From contig NZ_AP031498.1 in the NCBI RefSeq assembly GCF_042854845.1, positions 2,666,001 to 2,730,000 of the forward strand: a stretch of DNA of 64,000 nt, given 5' to 3'. The stretch comes from Maricurvus nonylphenolicus (GTDB lineage: Bacteria > Pseudomonadota > Gammaproteobacteria > Pseudomonadales > Cellvibrionaceae). Below the pieces are notes generated by a model. That model did not search any database, had not been told where the DNA came from, and saw nothing but the letters and a program-made list of their open reading frames with translations. This document shows, in pieces, positions 1-8,792 of this stretch (its first letter is position 1; every line of letters starts with the position of its first letter). Position numbers and translations under genes: made by a program.

Positions 1-38
1 GCCTCACTTATATCCAACGAGTGATTAGGCAGAGACGT

Positions 39-1382
39 ATGATTAAGATTCGTCGGGGATTGGATCTACCCATATCCGGAGCGCCTGAACAGACCATTTA
101 TGATGGTCCGTCAATTCGCTCTGTCGCAGTCATCGGTTTCGATTACCACGGTATGAAACCGACGATGGCCATCAAGGTCGGCGACAAAGTGAAGCTAGGT
201 CAGCTTCTGTTCCAAGACAAAAAAACCGAAGGTGTTAAATACACCGCTCCAGCCGCAGGAACCATTGCCGCCATTAATCGTGGCGCCAAGCGTGTACTGC
301 AATCTGTAGTAATTGATGTTGAAGGCGATGAAGCCGAGTCATTTGCTCAATACGATGCCGATAAGCTGGCATCCCTGACCGAAGAGCAGGTTAAAGACAA
401 CCTGGTAAACTCCGGTCTGTGGACTGCACTGCGTACCCGTCCTTACAGTAAGGTTCCGGCTCCAGCATCTACACCGAATTCAATCTTTGTAACAGCGATG
501 GATACCAATCCATTGGCTGCCAATCCTGAACTGATCATTCGTGAACAACGTGACGACTTCGTAAACGGTTTGACCGTATTGTCGAAGCTGACCTCCGGTC
601 AGGTCTACGTGTGTAAAGCCGAAGGCGCTGATGTCTTCACCGGCAATAACAGCCGTGTGAGCTCTGAAGAGTTTGGCGGTGTTCACCCAGCCGGTAACGC
701 CGGCACTCATATCCATAATTTGGATCCCGTGAGTGCTACCAAGACTGTTTGGACCATCGGTTACCAGGACGTTATCGCTGTTGGTAAGCTGTTTACCACC
801 GGTCAACTGCCTACCGAGCGTGTTATCTCTCTGGCGGGCCCTCAAGTTGAGCAGCCACGTCTGGTTCGCACCCGTGTGGGCGCCAGCCTGGAAGAACTGA
901 CTGCGGGTCAGCTCAAAGGTGGCAATAACCGTGTTATTTCCGGTTCCGTGTTTGGCGGTCGTACCGCTAACGGTGCTGTTGCCTTCCTGGGTCGTTACCA
1001 CCAGCAAATCAGTGTGCTGGAAGAGGGGACAGATCGTCCATTCCTGCATTACTTGCGTGCGGGCTTCAATATGTTCTCGACCATGGGCATTTATATTTCC
1101 AGCCTGTTTGGTAAGAAAGAATACGATTTCACTACCACAACAATGGGTAGTGAGCGTGCCATGGTGCCAGTAGGTAACTACGAGCGCATTATGCCACTGG
1201 ATATTCTGCCAACGCAGTTACTCCGTGCATTGATTGTGGGTGATACTGATACGGCGCAAAAACTGGGTGCTTTGGAGCTGGATGAAGAAGATCTGGCACT
1301 GTGTACTTTTGTTTGTGCGGGTAAGTATGAATATGGCCCAATTCTGCGCGACAACTTAACTCGTATTGAGAAGGAGGGTTAA
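39..1382 (+). CDS. nqrA: Na+-translocating NADH:quinone reductase subunit A
   Basis: NqrA is the peripheral cytoplasmic subunit of the six-subunit Na+-NQR, the respiratory pump that oxidises NADH, reduces ubiquinone and exports sodium. The protein opens with MIKIRRGLDLPISG, the typical NqrA N-terminus, and is 447 residues from the ATG at 39, which is the usual family length. A GTG at 21 in the same frame would add six residues, but the ATG follows a purine-rich AGAGACGT stretch and fits the family start. First gene of nqrABCDEF; nqrB begins 3 bases after its stop. Any promoter lies left of the window. The identification rests on full-length family resemblance and on the complete operon around it. 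Confidence 0.97.
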   Translation: MIKIRRGLDLPISGAPEQTIYDGPSIRSVAVIGFDYHGMKPTMAIKVGDKVKLGQLLFQDKKTEGVKYTAPAAGTIAAINRGAKRVLQSVVIDVEGDEAESFAQYDADKLASLTEEQVKDNLVNSGLWTALRTRPYSKVPAPASTPNSIFVTAMDTNPLAANPELIIREQRDDFVNGLTVLSKLTSGQVYVCKAEGADVFTGNNSRVSSEEFGGVHPAGNAGTHIHNLDPVSATKTVWTIGYQDVIAVGKLFTTGQLPTERVISLAGPQVEQPRLVRTRVGASLEELTAGQLKGGNNRVISGSVFGGRTANGAVAFLGRYHQQISVLEEGTDRPFLHYLRAGFNMFSTMGIYISSLFGKKEYDFTTTTMGSERAMVPVGNYERIMPLDILPTQLLRALIVGDTDTAQKLGALELDEEDLALCTFVCAGKYEYGPILRDNLTRIEKEG

Positions 1383-1385
1383 GCC

Positions 1386-2585
1386 GTGTTACGCAAGTTC
1401 CTCGATGATATCGAACCACATTTTCACAAAGGTGGTAAATTCGAAAGCTGGTATGCGCTCTACGAAGCCATTGATACCGGTTTATTCCGCCCGAATGATG
1501 TAACCAAAACCACTTCTCACGTACGTGACGGCATCGACCTGAAACGTATGATGATCACTGTGTGGATGTGTACTTTCCCGGCCATGTTCTACGGCATGTA
1601 CAACCTGGGTTGGCAAGCCAACACGGCGATGGCCGATTTGGGCATTGCTGCGGTTGAAGGCTGGCGCGGTGGCTTAATTGAGCTGTTTGCCGGTTACGAT
1701 GCTAACAGCGTCTGGGACAACTTCTGGCACGGTGCTGCTTACTTCTTGCCAATCTACCTGACGGTATTTGCGGTAGGTGGTTTCTGGGAAGTGCTGTTCG
1801 CCATGAAGCGTGGCCACGAAGTTAACGAAGGTTTCTTTGTCACTTCTGTGCTGTTCGCCCTGATTTGTCCTCCTGATGTTCCTCTGTGGCAAGCTGCCCT
1901 GGGTATTTCCTTTGGTGTTGTGATTGCTAAAGAAGTCTTCGGTGGTACCGGTAAGAACTTCCTAAACCCTGCACTGGCTGGTCGTGCCTTCCTGTTCTTC
2001 GCTTACCCGGCTGAAATGTCTGGTGATGCGGTATGGACCTCTGTTGATGGTTACACCGGTGCAACTGCACTGTCTGTTGCCTACAGCGGTGGTATGGACG
2101 CCCTGCAGAGCCAAATGACCTGGATGGATGCTTTCTTCGGTAAGATGCAAGGCTCAATTGGTGAGACCTCTACTCTGGCTATTTTGCTGGGTGGTGCGGT
2201 ACTGCTGGTAATGAAGATTGCTTCCTGGCGTATTGTTGCCGGCGTTATGCTGGGCATGATTGTCACCTCTCTGCTGTTTAACACCTTTGGTGATGCAACC
2301 AGCAACCCAATGATGGCTATGCCTTGGACCTGGCACCTGGTAGTCGGTGGCTTCGCCTTCGGTATGATCTTCATGGCGACCGACCCTGTTTCTGCATCCA
2401 TGACCAATACCGGTAAGTGGTACTTCGGTGCGCTGATCGGCTTTATGGTGGTGATTATTCGTGTGGTAAACCCAGCCTTCCCGGAAGGTATGATGCTGGC
2501 GATTCTGTTCGCCAACCTGTTTGCCCCGCTGATCGACCACTTCGTGGTGCAAAAGAACATCAAGCGGAGGTTGGCACGTGGCTAA
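1386..2585 (+). CDS. nqrB: Na+-NQR subunit B (flavinylated membrane subunit)
   Basis: Integral membrane subunit that carries covalently bound FMN and riboflavin and forms much of the Na+ path. The 399-residue protein starts at a GTG preceded by AAGGAGG, which overlaps the nqrA stop region. Many hydrophobic segments follow from about residue 55. DGYTGATALS at 221-230 is the flavinylation motif, with T227 the expected FMN acceptor, which ApbE (encoded downstream at 5834) would modify. The C-terminus overlaps nqrC by 8 bases. Family length and gene order are normal; I see nothing truncated. Confidence 0.97.
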   Translation: MLRKFLDDIEPHFHKGGKFESWYALYEAIDTGLFRPNDVTKTTSHVRDGIDLKRMMITVWMCTFPAMFYGMYNLGWQANTAMADLGIAAVEGWRGGLIELFAGYDANSVWDNFWHGAAYFLPIYLTVFAVGGFWEVLFAMKRGHEVNEGFFVTSVLFALICPPDVPLWQAALGISFGVVIAKEVFGGTGKNFLNPALAGRAFLFFAYPAEMSGDAVWTSVDGYTGATALSVAYSGGMDALQSQMTWMDAFFGKMQGSIGETSTLAILLGGAVLLVMKIASWRIVAGVMLGMIVTSLLFNTFGDATSNPMMAMPWTWHLVVGGFAFGMIFMATDPVSASMTNTGKWYFGALIGFMVVIIRVVNPAFPEGMMLAILFANLFAPLIDHFVVQKNIKRRLARG

Positions 2586-3354
2586 TAACGATACTATCAA
2601 GAAGACCGTAACGGTTACTTTGCTGCTGTGTGTTGTTTGCTCGGTGATCGTATCGACCGCCGCTGTAATGCTGAAACCAGCGCAAATCGCAAACAAGTCT
2701 CTCGACTTTAAACGCAACATTCTGGCTGCTGCTGGCTTGCTGGAAGAGGGTGTTGCTGTTGAAGAGCAATTCCAGGCTATTACCACCAAGCTGGTTGACC
2801 TGGATTCCGGTAAATACACCGATGCTTCTGCTATCGGTGGTGACCTGGAGCGTTATGACCAAAACAAAGCTGCTAAAGATCCTAAGCTGTCCACCTCGTT
2901 AACTGGCGAGCAAGACATTGCCAAGATCTCTAACCGTGAGAATTTCTCCAAGGTATACCTGGTTGAAGAAAACGGCGAGCTGAAGAAGGTTATTCTGCCG
3001 ATCAAAGGTTATGGCCTGTGGTCTACTCTGTACGGTTTCCTGGCGCTGGATGCTGATACCAACACTGTTGTGGGTATGGGCTTCTACCAACACGCTGAGA
3101 CTCCAGGACTGGGTGGCGAGGTTGATAATCCGGCCTGGAAAGCACTGTGGCCTGGTAAGCAAATTTTCGCTGCAGACGGTTCTGTCGCTATTGAAGTTAC
3201 CAAAGGTCCTGCACCTGTCGGTGATATTCACAAAGTTGACGGTTTGTCCGGTGCCACCCTGACAGGTAAGGGTGTCGATAACCTAGTTAAATTCTGGGTG
3301 GGTAAAGATGGTTTTGGCCCATACCTGGAAAATCTGAAGAAAGGGGAGGCTTAA
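2578..3354 (+). CDS. nqrC: Na+-NQR subunit C (flavinylated)
   Basis: NqrC has one N-terminal membrane anchor (about residues 10-32) and a periplasmic domain with a covalently attached FMN. The motif DGLSGATLTG at 221-230 places the acceptor at T227. The gene starts at a GTG inside the end of nqrB; GCGGAGG lies just upstream as ribosome binding site, and the 8-base overlap implies translational coupling. 258 residues is the usual length. It receives its flavin from ApbE. Confidence 0.97.
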   Translation: MANNDTIKKTVTVTLLLCVVCSVIVSTAAVMLKPAQIANKSLDFKRNILAAAGLLEEGVAVEEQFQAITTKLVDLDSGKYTDASAIGGDLERYDQNKAAKDPKLSTSLTGEQDIAKISNRENFSKVYLVEENGELKKVILPIKGYGLWSTLYGFLALDADTNTVVGMGFYQHAETPGLGGEVDNPAWKALWPGKQIFAADGSVAIEVTKGPAPVGDIHKVDGLSGATLTGKGVDNLVKFWVGKDGFGPYLENLKKGEA

Positions 3355-3357
3355 TCG

Positions 3358-4014
3358 ATGAAAATCAAAGAGCTTCTGTTTAAACCGGTTTTCGAAAATA
3401 ACCCTATTGCTCTGCAGATCCTCGGTATCTGTTCAGCTCTGGCGGTAACCAGTTCTTTGAATGTGACCTTGGTTATGTGTGTAGCACTGACCGCGGTATG
3501 TGCATTCTCGAACCTTTTCGTATCTCTGGTTCGCAACCATATTCCAAACAACATCCGTATTATCGTACAGATGACCATTATTGCCTCGCTGGTAATCGTG
3601 GTTGATCAGGTGCTGAAAGCGGTTGCCTATGATGCTTCCAAGCAGCTGTCGGTATTCGTTGGCCTGATTATTACCAACTGTATCGTGATGGGTCGCGCTG
3701 AAGCCTTCGCCATGAAAAATGGCCCAGGCGTTAGCTTCCTTGACGGTATCGGTAACGGTCTGGGCTACAGTGCACTGCTGATCGCTCTGGCGGTTATCCG
3801 TGAGCTGTTCGGTTCCGGTACGCTGCTGGGCCTTGAGATTCTACCACTGGCCACTGAAGGCGGTTGGTACGTATCCAACGGCATGCTGTTGTTGCCACCT
3901 TCTGCGTTCTTCCTGATTGGTCTGATTATCTGGGGTCTGCGTACCTGGGATGAGAAGCAGGTGGAAGAAGAAGAGTTCAAGATCTGTCCTAACACCAAAG
4001 CGAAGGAGACTTAA
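3358..4014 (+). CDS. nqrD: Na+-NQR subunit D
   Basis: Polytopic membrane subunit of the Rnf/Nqr D family, 218 residues. C25 and C108 lie at the positions expected for the cysteines that, with two in NqrE, hold a single iron (or iron-sulfur) centre at the membrane midplane; NqrM is thought to deliver that iron. The ATG follows GGGGAGGC with a good spacing and is 3 bases past the nqrC stop. The C-terminal tail is charged and cytoplasmic. Confidence 0.97.
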   Translation: MKIKELLFKPVFENNPIALQILGICSALAVTSSLNVTLVMCVALTAVCAFSNLFVSLVRNHIPNNIRIIVQMTIIASLVIVVDQVLKAVAYDASKQLSVFVGLIITNCIVMGRAEAFAMKNGPGVSFLDGIGNGLGYSALLIALAVIRELFGSGTLLGLEILPLATEGGWYVSNGMLLLPPSAFFLIGLIIWGLRTWDEKQVEEEEFKICPNTKAKET

Positions 4015-4017
4015 GCG

Positions 4018-4626
4018 ATGGAACATTATTTAAGTCTGTTTATCCGCGCCATTTTCATTGAGAACATGGCCCTGGCCTTCTTCCTGGGTATGTGTACATT
4101 CCTGGCGATCTCCAAGAAGGTTGAAGCAGCGGTAGGTTTGGGTATTGCTGTAGTTGTCGTACTGGCGATTACCGTGCCTGTTAACAACCTGCTGTACAAC
4201 TACCTGTTGGCTGAAGGTGCGCTTGCTTGGGCTGGTTACCCCGAAGTCGATCTGAGCTTCCTGGGCTTGATCACCTACATCGGTGTAATTGCGGCAATGG
4301 TGCAAATCCTGGAAATGACCCTGGATAAGTTCTTCCCGGCTCTGTACAACGCTCTGGGTGTATTCCTGCCCCTGATTACTGTGAACTGCGCCATCATGGG
4401 TGCCTCTCTGTTCATGGTTGAGCGTGACTACGATCTGGCTGAGTCTGTAGTATTCGGTGTGGGTTCCGGTGTTGGCTGGGCCCTGGCGATTGCTGCTCTG
4501 GCGGGTATCCGTGAGAAGATGAAGTACAGTGACGTGCCTGCAGGTCTGCGTGGCCTGGGTATCACGTTCATTACCGTTGGTCTGATGTCCTTGGGCTTTA
4601 TGTCCTTCGGCGGTATTGACCTGTAA
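4018..4626 (+). CDS. nqrE: Na+-NQR subunit E
   Basis: Second Rnf/Nqr-type membrane subunit, 202 residues, mostly hydrophobic helices. C26 and C124 match the conserved cysteines that complete the iron site with NqrD; NqrD and NqrE are distant homologues inserted in opposite topology (established for the family). AAGGAGACTTAAGCG precedes the ATG, which is 3 bases after the nqrD stop. Fifth gene of the operon. Confidence 0.97.
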   Translation: MEHYLSLFIRAIFIENMALAFFLGMCTFLAISKKVEAAVGLGIAVVVVLAITVPVNNLLYNYLLAEGALAWAGYPEVDLSFLGLITYIGVIAAMVQILEMTLDKFFPALYNALGVFLPLITVNCAIMGASLFMVERDYDLAESVVFGVGSGVGWALAIAALAGIREKMKYSDVPAGLRGLGITFITVGLMSLGFMSFGGIDL

Positions 4627-4644
4627 CCAGTAGGGTAGAGACGT

Positions 4645-5868
4645 ATGGATATTACTATCGTATTAGGCGTTGTTATGTTCACCGGTATCGTGCTTGCACT
4701 GGTAGCGGTGATCCTCAGCGCACGTTCCAAGCTGGTAAACAGCGGCGACGTAAATATTGTAATTAACGGTGAGAAAACAATCACCGTTCCTGCCGGTGGC
4801 AAGCTGTTGCAAACCCTGGCGGCGGACGGTCTGTTCTTGCCATCAGCCTGTGGCGGTGGCGGTAGCTGCGCCCAGTGTAAATGTATCGTTGAGAGTGGCG
4901 GTGGCTCTATGCTGCCAACCGAAGAGTCTCACTTCACCAAGCGCGAAGCCAACGAAGGCTGGCGTCTGTCGTGTCAGGTTCCTGTTAAGCAGGACATGCA
5001 CGTAGAAGTTGAAGATGACGTATTCGGTGTTAAGCAGTGGGAGTGTACTGTTGAGTCCAATCCTAATGTGGCCACCTTCATTAAAGAGCTGACCCTCAAA
5101 CTGCCTGAAGGCGAAAACGTTGACTTCCGTGCAGGTGGTTACGTTCAGCTGGAAGCACCGGCTCATCATGTTAAGTTCGCCGATTTTGATATCGAAGAAC
5201 AATATCGTGGTGACTGGGAGCACTTTGGCTTCTTTAAGCATGAATCAATCGTTACTGAACCGGTCATTCGTGCTTATTCCATGGCCAACTACCCGGAAGA
5301 GAAGGGTGTTGTTAAGTTCAATATTCGTATTGCAACTCCACCTCCAGGCTCTCAGGGTATTCCACCGGGTCAAATGTCTTCATTTGTATTTAATCTGAAG
5401 CCAGGTGACAAGATCACTGTTTACGGTCCGTTCGGTGAGTTCTTCGCCCGTGACACTGACAACGAGATGGTGTTTGTGGGCGGTGGTGCAGGTATGGCAC
5501 CTATGCGTTCTCACATCTTCGACCAGCTCAAGCGTCTGAAGTCCAATCGCAAGATGTCTTTCTGGTACGGTGCACGTTCTTTGAAAGAGCTGTTCTATCA
5601 GGACGAGTACGACATGCTGGCTGCTGAGAACGAAAACTTCGACTGGCACGTTGCTATGTCTGATCCTCAGCCAGAAGATAACTGGGAAGGTCTGACCGGC
5701 TTTATTCACAACGTGCTGTACGATGAGTACCTGAAGGATCACCCAGCCCCGGAAGATTGTGAGTACTACATGTGTGGGCCTCCCATGATGAACGCGGCTG
5801 TGATCAAGATGTTGAAGGACCTCGGCGTAGAAGATGAAAATATTCTGCTCGATGACTTCGGGGGTTAA
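4645..5868 (+). CDS. nqrF: Na+-NQR subunit F (NADH-oxidising, 2Fe-2S and FAD)
   Basis: NqrF is the electron entry subunit. It has one N-terminal membrane helix (about 3-25), a 2Fe-2S ferredoxin domain with C69, C75, C78 and C110 as ligands, and a ferredoxin-NADP reductase-like domain with the FAD motif RAYS at 209-212 and a glycine-rich GGGAGMAP NADH site. It ends in DDFGG as the family does. 407 residues, full length. Its 3' end overlaps the likely apbE start by up to 35 bases, and a terminator-like hairpin lies just beyond its stop at 5890-5920. Confidence 0.97.
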   Translation: MDITIVLGVVMFTGIVLALVAVILSARSKLVNSGDVNIVINGEKTITVPAGGKLLQTLAADGLFLPSACGGGGSCAQCKCIVESGGGSMLPTEESHFTKREANEGWRLSCQVPVKQDMHVEVEDDVFGVKQWECTVESNPNVATFIKELTLKLPEGENVDFRAGGYVQLEAPAHHVKFADFDIEEQYRGDWEHFGFFKHESIVTEPVIRAYSMANYPEEKGVVKFNIRIATPPPGSQGIPPGQMSSFVFNLKPGDKITVYGPFGEFFARDTDNEMVFVGGGAGMAPMRSHIFDQLKRLKSNRKMSFWYGARSLKELFYQDEYDMLAAENENFDWHVAMSDPQPEDNWEGLTGFIHNVLYDEYLKDHPAPEDCEYYMCGPPMMNAAVIKMLKDLGVEDENILLDDFGG

Positions 5869-6919
5869 TTCCCGGCTTCAACGTCCATCAAAAACGGGGT
5901 CTTTGACCTCGTTTTTGTTTTTGTGTGTCTCGCTTTTCTCTCTCGTATTAATTAATGGTTGTTCGTTTGAACCCAAGGTCATGCGCCTTCAGGGTGCAAC
6001 TATGGGAACGACCTATCATATTACGCTGGTCAATCCGCCTTCCTATCTTGGCAAAGAAACGTTACAAGCTGATATCGATAAATTGCTGCTCGATATCAAC
6101 CTGCAGATGTCGACCTATATCATCGATTCGGAGCTGATGCGCCTGAATCGCGCTGAGCTCAATAAGCCCATAAAGCTATCAGCTGAATTGCATGAGGTGT
6201 TGAAGTTAAGTCAGTCGGTCTACAAGCTTTCTGGTGGGGCGTTCGATATCAGTATTGGACCTTTGGTGGAACTCTGGGGATTCGGTACTAGTGAAGGGCA
6301 GGATGACTTACCCAGTGAAAACGTCATAGAGGAGGCGAAGAGTCGGCTGGGATCTGATAAACTACGACTCAATAGTCAGGCGCTTATTGCTATCAAGCAG
6401 GGTAATATGGCTCTTGATCTGTCAGCCGTAGCCAAAGGTTACGGGGTTGATCGGGTTGCGACATTACTTGAGGCAAACCGGGTGACTAACTACCTGGTGG
6501 AGATCGGCGGTGAGATACGTTTAGCCGGGATCAGCCCTCGTCAACAGGCCTGGCGAATTGGTATTGAGCATCCAAACGCGCTGGATTTGACTCAATCTGT
6601 GCAAAAGGCCATAAGCCTCACCGACATTGCTATTGCCACATCCGGCGATTACCGCAATTATTTCGAAGTGGATGGTAAACGCTATTCACACACTATAGAT
6701 CCAAGGACCGGATGGCCGGTGACGCACGACACGGTATCAGTCACGGTATTGGACAAATCCTCGGCTCGAGCCGATGCATTGGCCACCGCTTTTAGCGTAC
6801 TGGGTGCTGAGGCATCGCTACCCATTGCTAATGCCAATGGTATACCGGCATTTTTCCTGATAAAAAATGCTGAGGGATATCGAGAGGTATCCTCAATTGA
6901 TTTCAAACCCTATCTTTAG
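5834..6919 (+). CDS. apbE: FAD:protein FMN transferase (Nqr flavin transferase, lipoprotein)
   Basis: ApbE cleaves FAD and attaches FMN to the threonines of NqrB and NqrC. The sequence has the family's GATMGTTYHI opening, the ALDLSAVAKGYGVD block, and the SHTIDPRTGWPV motif near the C-terminus. The N-terminus is basic (several R and K), then hydrophobic, ending LVLINGC, a lipobox; the mature protein should be a periplasmic lipoprotein. Starts at 5834 or 5852 are both possible: each overlaps the end of nqrF and neither has a strong ribosome binding site. A TTG at 5921 would leave a signal peptide too short. The gene lies right behind its substrate subunits. Confidence 0.93.
   Translation: MKIFCSMTSGVNSRLQRPSKTGSLTSFLFLCVSLFSLVLINGCSFEPKVMRLQGATMGTTYHITLVNPPSYLGKETLQADIDKLLLDINLQMSTYIIDSELMRLNRAELNKPIKLSAELHEVLKLSQSVYKLSGGAFDISIGPLVELWGFGTSEGQDDLPSENVIEEAKSRLGSDKLRLNSQALIAIKQGNMALDLSAVAKGYGVDRVATLLEANRVTNYLVEIGGEIRLAGISPRQQAWRIGIEHPNALDLTQSVQKAISLTDIAIATSGDYRNYFEVDGKRYSHTIDPRTGWPVTHDTVSVTVLDKSSARADALATAFSVLGAEASLPIANANGIPAFFLIKNAEGYREVSSIDFKPYL
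5890..5922 (+). terminator. terminator-like hairpin after nqrF, inside the start of apbE
   Basis: Left arm 5890-5901 (AAAAACGGGGTC) and right arm 5905-5916 (GACCTCGTTTTT) pair across a TTT loop with one G-T pair, followed by a T-rich run. This has the form of an intrinsic terminator 22 bases after the nqrF stop, yet it sits within the signal-peptide region of apbE. It could make ApbE a read-through product expressed at a fraction of the Nqr subunits. Inference from sequence form only. Confidence 0.6.
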
Positions 6920-7019
6920 CGGCTTATATTATCGCTAGGGGTAGACTAAAAGATGATGGCGCTTTTCAGTTAAAGCGTTACAGTTGACCGGTGTCCAAGG
7001 GGCATCAAGAGGTAGAAGT

Positions 7020-7262
7020 ATGACTACGTTTATTTTTGCGTTTGTTGGCCTGTTAGTCATTATCGTGGCCATGTCAGTCGGTGTGCTTATGGGCCGCAAA
7101 CCGATCAAAGGCTCCTGTGGCGGCGTTGGTGCTGCTTTACAAGAAAAGGATTACGTCTGTGATCTATGTGGCAACGACCCAAATAAATGTGAGGAAGAGC
7201 AAAACAAGGCTGCAGCCAAAGCGGCTGTTGCTGACCTGGCTTACGATGCGTCCAAAAAATAA
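7020..7262 (+). CDS. nqrM: Na+-NQR maturation protein NqrM (DUF539)
   Basis: Small protein of 80 residues with one N-terminal membrane helix (about 3-24) and a cysteine-bearing tail: C33, C47, C50 and C57. This is the DUF539/NqrM pattern. NqrM is required for a working Na+-NQR, probably by supplying iron to the NqrD/NqrE cysteines (known for the family). The ATG at 7020 follows AAGAGGTAG; an in-frame upstream ATG at 6984 lacks support and would add a polar tail before the helix. Placement after apbE and before sthA is the common arrangement in Pseudomonas and relatives. Confidence 0.93.
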   Translation: MTTFIFAFVGLLVIIVAMSVGVLMGRKPIKGSCGGVGAALQEKDYVCDLCGNDPNKCEEEQNKAAAKAAVADLAYDASKK

Positions 7263-7331
7263 AAATACCCCCAAGACTGCGTAACGCAGCTATCTAATCT
7301 AAAAAATGTCTCTGAAGGAGTAGCAGTACCA

Positions 7332-8729
7332 ATGGCAGATTATAACTACGACCTATTAGTAATTGGTTCGGGACCAGCAGGTGAGGGTGCGGCCATGGCT
7401 GCAGCCAAAGCCGGGCAAAAGGTCGGGGTCGTAGAAAATCGTCAAATGGTCGGCGGTGGTTGTGCCCATAAAGGCACCATTCCTTCAAAATCTTTGCGTC
7501 ACGCGGTAAAACAGGTTATTCGTTTTAACGGCAACAGCTTATTCCATGCACCGGGTGATGCACGTTGGTTATCTTTTCCTCGCGTCTTACAGTCAGCCAA
7601 GCAAGTGATTCCAAAGCAAGTGGATATGCATTCCAACTACTTTGCTCAAAACCGCATCCGTGTTCATATGGGCGAAGCCAGCTTTAAAGATGCCAACACC
7701 GTGCGGGTAAAACTCTCTGATGGCGCCTTTGAATCTATTCGGGCAAAGAACGTAGTTATTGCCACTGGTTCACGCCCTTATCATCCTGAAGATGTCGACT
7801 TTACCCATGCGCGTATTTACGACAGCGATGCCATTCTGGATATGGCTCATACACCACGCAGTCTGATTATTTACGGTGCCGGTGTGATTGGCTGTGAATA
7901 CGCCTCTATTTTTGCAGGTTTGGGCGTAAAAGTAGACCTGATTAACAGTCGTGATCGCCTGTTGTCTTTCCTGGATGATGAGATCTCCGATGCACTGAGT
8001 TACCACCTGCGTGATGGTGGAGTAACGGTACGTCACTGTGAAGAGTATGAATCTGTCACTGCTGACGATCGAAGTGTAACTATCCACCTGAAATCCGGTA
8101 AGCGCCTGCGTGGCGATGCCTTGTTATGGTGTAACGGCCGTACCGGTAATACCGACGGATTAAACCTCGATAAAGTCGGTTTGCAAGCGGACCATCGTGG
8201 CCAGCTAAAGGTGTCGGAAAAATACCAAACCGAAATCGAAAATATCTACGCCGTAGGCGATGTGATTGGTTGGCCAAGTCTGGCCAGTGCCTCTTACGAC
8301 CAGGGGCGCTCCGTTGCCCGCTTTATTGCAGGCTTAAGCAGTCGCTATGTAACCGATGCACCTACTGGCATCTACACGTTGCCTGAAATTAGCTCTATCG
8401 GTAAAACCGAAAGCGAGCTGACCGAAGCCAAAGTACCCTATGAAGTAGGCCGTGCTTTCTTTAAAAATACCGCGCGGGCACAAATCTCTGGTGAAGATGT
8501 CGGTATGCTGAAGCTGTTGTTCCATGTAGATACCCTGGAAATTTTGGGTATTCACTGTTTTGGCGCCGAGGCCTCCGAAATTATTCATATTGGCCAAGCC
8601 ATTATGAAGCAGCCCGAAGAGGGTAATACCATCAAGTACTTTGTGCGTACTACCTTTAACTACCCAACGATGGCTGAAGCTTATCGGGTTGCTGCTCTGG
8701 ATGGTTTGAACCGAGTCAATAGATTCTGA
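7332..8729 (+). CDS. sthA: soluble pyridine nucleotide transhydrogenase
   Basis: SthA is a cytoplasmic FAD flavoprotein that interconverts NADPH and NADH. The 465-residue protein has the FAD-binding GSGPAGEGAA near residue 12, the second dinucleotide fold GAGVIGCEYAS, and a C-terminal dimerisation domain. The redox box reads GGGCAHKGTIPSK: C44 is kept but the second disulfide cysteine is T49, which separates SthA from lipoamide dehydrogenase and glutathione reductase. A strong GAAGGAG precedes the ATG. Next to the Nqr genes, it fits balancing of the NADH pool that feeds the pump. Confidence 0.95.
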   Translation: MADYNYDLLVIGSGPAGEGAAMAAAKAGQKVGVVENRQMVGGGCAHKGTIPSKSLRHAVKQVIRFNGNSLFHAPGDARWLSFPRVLQSAKQVIPKQVDMHSNYFAQNRIRVHMGEASFKDANTVRVKLSDGAFESIRAKNVVIATGSRPYHPEDVDFTHARIYDSDAILDMAHTPRSLIIYGAGVIGCEYASIFAGLGVKVDLINSRDRLLSFLDDEISDALSYHLRDGGVTVRHCEEYESVTADDRSVTIHLKSGKRLRGDALLWCNGRTGNTDGLNLDKVGLQADHRGQLKVSEKYQTEIENIYAVGDVIGWPSLASASYDQGRSVARFIAGLSSRYVTDAPTGIYTLPEISSIGKTESELTEAKVPYEVGRAFFKNTARAQISGEDVGMLKLLFHVDTLEILGIHCFGAEASEIIHIGQAIMKQPEEGNTIKYFVRTTFNYPTMAEAYRVAALDGLNRVNRF

Positions 8730-8792
8730 TAAGGTGTCTTAATAGGCTATAACAAGGCTATTGCCTTAAGTCAGGCAGCACCAGAGTTCAGA

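Noticed and set aside
480..1049. 189-codon frame antisense to nqrA
   Set aside because: Shadow of the nqrA coding frame.
7332..8729. Lipoamide dehydrogenase or glutathione reductase
   Set aside because: The second redox cysteine is replaced by threonine (C44, T49), which marks SthA.
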